DNA of 6,910 bases from Clostridiales bacterium (GTDB taxonomy: Bacteria > Bacillota > Clostridia > Christensenellales > Aristaeellaceae): the NCBI GenBank assembly GCA_004556985.1, contig SFFC01000112.1:1-6910 (forward strand), written 5' to 3'. The notes beneath the pieces are model-generated. The model saw nothing but the letters and a program-made list of their open reading frames with translations. It was not told the origin of the DNA and made no database searches. How positions within the stretch are numbered: the first letter of the stretch is position 1; every line of letters starts with the position of its first letter. Made by a program: the position numbers and the translations under genes. This document shows, in pieces, positions 5,306 to 6,910 of the stretch.

Positions 5306-6550
5306 TTGACGATATGTAAGTTCCGTTTCCTCCTCGCGCTGTGCGCCGCGCTGGCGATGCCCGTGTCTGCCAACTGTGAGTCGGCCGGACAAGGGCCCAT
5401 CGAGCTGATCGTTCCCGAACAGGAGCTTCGCAGCCTTGCCGTTCCCGGCACGCCCTCCCCGATGCCCGGGGCGCAGGCGGACAGCGCGTCCGCAGGCGCC
5501 CTCCTGCAGACCGCCAAGGAGGCCAACCTGCGCAAGCTGCCCACGACCCGAAGTGACCTGCTCGAGCGCGTCGTCAAAGGCGCAAAGGTCGAGGTGATCA
5601 GCACGAGCGATGTCAGCGGCGAGGCATGGGCCTTCGTGCGCATCCGCAAGAGCGGGCGCGAGGGCTATATGCTGATGTCGCTGCTGGAGCCGCTGCCCAC
5701 GCCGTCGCCCACCCCGACGGCGACGCCCGTGCCGACGCCCTCCCCCACGCCATCGCCGACGCCTGAGATCACGCCCTCGCCTGTGCCCGGCACACTGGCC
5801 GGCGAGACGGTCTACGATGAGCCTGCGCTTGCCCGCACGAGCGTGCGTGCCAACCTGCGCAAAACGCCGGAGGGCGCCAAAGTCGGCGAGCTCAAGGCCA
5901 ACGCCCTGCTGCATGTCACCGGCGAGATCCTCGAGGGCGGCGACCTCTGGCTCCACATCGAGACCGAGGACGGCAAAAAGGGCTATCTTCTCGCGGAGCT
6001 GACGCGGCAGATTCGCCCCGCCGTGCTCATCCCCGTCTCCGAAGAGGCGGTTCGCGAGCGCTTCCCGGTCGTGGGCTTTGACCCCATCGCGACCGTCAAA
6101 GCGATGGAGCCCTTCAGCTATACCGACGAGGAGCTCGCGCAGTACACGACGCTGCGCGAGGGCGACCGCTCCGACGCCGTGCTCGCGCTGCGCCGGCGGC
6201 TCTATGCCCTGGGCTATTACGCCAAGCCCAACGAGAACACGCTTTACACGGAGTCGACCGCCGAGGTTGTCGGCTTCTTCCAGGCGGATGTCGGCCTGCC
6301 CGTGACCGGCGAGGCCGATCCCCATACCCAGGCGATGCTCTTTGACGAGCGGACGCCCGCGCGCGAGGGCAGCCCGCAGGAGGTGGTCTACCTGAGCAAC
6401 AGAGCCGATGCGCCGCTGTTCATCCAGCAGGCGGAGGTCACCTCCTACAGCTTCTACGGCAGCGCTGACGCGCTTCGGCCTCAAGATCATCCCCTACATG
6501 AGCGACGGCACGCCCGCCGACATGGCCGACACCTTCGAGGAGGAAATTGA
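5306..6550 (+). CDS. Secreted SH3b / peptidoglycan-binding domain protein, 5' part before a frameshift
   Basis: A cell-envelope protein. I choose TTG at 5306 because AGGGG (5294-5298) lies 7 bases before it and the promoter (5243-5271) lies just upstream. It then begins MTICKFRFLLALCAALAMPVSA, a good signal peptide cut near residue 22. Domains in order, numbered from this start: SH3b domain about 68-128 (EANLRKLPTT, GYMLMSLLEP); Pro/Thr/Ser linker 131-161; second SH3b about 178-235 (RANLRKTPEG, GYLLAEL); PG_binding_1-type domain about 283-346 (LREGDRSDAVLALRRRLYALGYY ... GLPVTGEADPHT). SH3b and PG_binding_1 domains bind wall peptides and glycan, so the protein probably sits in the cell wall. 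After about residue 387 (6464) the frame goes wrong: the last 28 residues (ADALRPQDH... rich in Arg/His, ending at 6550) are not protein-like, while a good frame resumes in another phase. No catalytic domain is visible in this part. The role is unknown beyond wall association. Confidence 0.8.
   Translation: MTICKFRFLLALCAALAMPVSANCESAGQGPIELIVPEQELRSLAVPGTPSPMPGAQADSASAGALLQTAKEANLRKLPTTRSDLLERVVKGAKVEVISTSDVSGEAWAFVRIRKSGREGYMLMSLLEPLPTPSPTPTATPVPTPSPTPSPTPEITPSPVPGTLAGETVYDEPALARTSVRANLRKTPEGAKVGELKANALLHVTGEILEGGDLWLHIETEDGKKGYLLAELTRQIRPAVLIPVSEEAVRERFPVVGFDPIATVKAMEPFSYTDEELAQYTTLREGDRSDAVLALRRRLYALGYYAKPNENTLYTESTAEVVGFFQADVGLPVTGEADPHTQAMLFDERTPAREGSPQEVVYLSNRADAPLFIQQAEVTSYSFYGSADALRPQDHPLHERRHARRHGRHLRGGN
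5696..5788 (+). repeat. Pro-Thr/Pro-Ser linker-coding repeat
   Basis: About 31 codons dominated by CCN alternating with ACG/TCG/TCC encode PTPSPTPTATPVPTPSPTPS and similar, ending in TPSPVP. It joins the two SH3b domains and is a typical flexible wall-spanning linker of Gram-positive secreted proteins. The low-complexity DNA makes repeat-number variation likely. Confidence 0.75.
6461..6474 (+). other. Frameshift site in the SH3b protein gene
   Basis: Up to AGC GCT (6461-6466) the codons read in the phase of the 5306 start; from TTC (6474) onward good coding sequence runs in the +1 phase. Removing one base near 6471-6473 gives ...FYGSADAFGLKIIPY; adding two (GCGCTG for GCTG) gives ...FYGSALTRFGLKIIPY. 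Both restore continuity. The run GCTGACGCGCTTC is a GC-repetitive tract prone to indels. No stop codon or known slippery motif suggests programmed shifting. Confidence 0.75.
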
Positions 6551-6910
6551 GCGCGAATACTCGCTCAAAGGCCTCTCCATCGGCGCGGGCGACACCTATT
6601 CCGACTTCGCGACCAACGATCTGGAGGAGGATGGCATCTGGCCGCACCACTTTCAGATCAGCCGCAAGATCTACTTCACCGGCGCGCAGCTCGCCGTCTG
6701 CTGGTATCGCGCCGGCGGCAAAAACGTCTACATCGACGACGACCAAATGATCTTCATCGAGACCGGCAAAGGCGCGGGCGAGAGCTTCATGCACACGCTG
6801 CCCATCGAAATCAGCGACGCCGAGCGTGAGGAGGCTGCCAAATGGGCGATGGGCATCGTCACGCGCTACGTGCTGCCCGCCTATCAGGCATACTACACGC
6901 TGCCGCAGGG
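6465..6910 (+). CDS. Continuation of the SH3b / peptidoglycan-binding protein after the frameshift (partial)
   Basis: This frame is open to the right edge with no stop and encodes protein-like sequence: LTRFGLKIIPYMSDGTPADM, then an acidic stretch TFEEEIEREYS, then DGIWPHHFQISRKIYFTGAQ, CWYRAGGKNVYIDDDQMIFIETG and a helix-like DAEREEAAKWAMGIVTRYVL. I do not recognise the domain. It has no ribosome site before its first ATG (6498) and continues the product of 5306-6464, so it is the C-terminal part of the same gene rather than a separate one. The gene runs past the window. If the frameshift is real and not an assembly error, the wall protein is truncated after its peptidoglycan-binding domain and this part is not translated. 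Confidence 0.75.
   Translation, partial: MTRFGLKIIPYMSDGTPADMADTFEEEIEREYSLKGLSIGAGDTYSDFATNDLEEDGIWPHHFQISRKIYFTGAQLAVCWYRAGGKNVYIDDDQMIFIETGKGAGESFMHTLPIEISDAEREEAAKWAMGIVTRYVLPAYQAYYTLPQ

Noticed and set aside
5207..6490. 427-codon minus-strand open frame opposite the SH3b protein gene
   Set aside because: Arg/Gly-rich shadow (strings such as RRGRDLRRRRWRGG opposite the Pro-Thr linker). The plus strand has promoter, signal peptide and domains.
6461..6550. Programmed +1 frameshifting as explanation for the phase change
   Set aside because: No stop codon at the shift, no known slippery run and no internal Shine-Dalgarno at the right distance. An indel or sequence error is simpler.
1..6910. 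CRISPR array, tRNA, rRNA, transposase or prophage genes
   Set aside because: No regularly spaced repeats, cloverleaf-like sequence, rRNA-like blocks or transposase/integrase motifs were seen on either strand.

Overview
The window looks like a piece of a G+C-rich (about 60 % by eye) Gram-positive anaerobe, most likely a gut Clostridia member (Oscillospiraceae or Christensenellales type). This is inferred from strong AGGAGG-type ribosome binding sites, Gram-positive style signal peptides, secreted flavoproteins ending in an FMN-binding domain, and an envelope protein built from SH3b domains, a Pro/Thr linker and a peptidoglycan-binding domain. No taxonomic marker gene is present, so the assignment is tentative.

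Layout: Positions 1-146 hold no gene, only two hairpins, the second (81-122) a 19-bp perfect terminator-like stem. On the minus strand, 147-650 encodes a small FMN-binding split-barrel flavin reductase with its own near-consensus promoter (701-729). A second terminator-like hairpin (752-794) separates it from two large minus-strand paralogues: an exported FAD/FMN reductase at 814-2727 and another at 2997-4913. The 269-bp gap between them contains several hairpins and resembles a dispersed intergenic repeat. The 392-bp region 4914-5305 is a divergent control region. For the leftward genes it has a promoter with a 19-bp spacer filled by a SoxR/MerR-like palindrome, and possibly a 31-codon leader ORF. 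For the rightward gene it has a consensus-like promoter that fixes a TTG start at 5306. From 5306 to the right edge runs a secreted SH3b-SH3b-peptidoglycan-binding protein whose reading frame is broken near 6465-6473 and which continues beyond the window.

How they may work together: the two exported flavoproteins have the architecture of fumarate/urocanate-type reductases that act outside the membrane as terminal reductases for organic electron acceptors, with FMN covalently attached to a C-terminal threonine by an ApbE-type transferase. Both lack the His/Arg residues that hold fumarate, so their substrates are probably not fumarate. The operator-like palindrome suggests that 2997-4913 is controlled by a redox- or effector-sensing MerR-family regulator encoded elsewhere. 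The cytosolic flavin reductase may be a functionally related redox gene, but its separate promoter means this is only suggestive. The electron donor system (ApbE, membrane flavoproteins) is not in the window.
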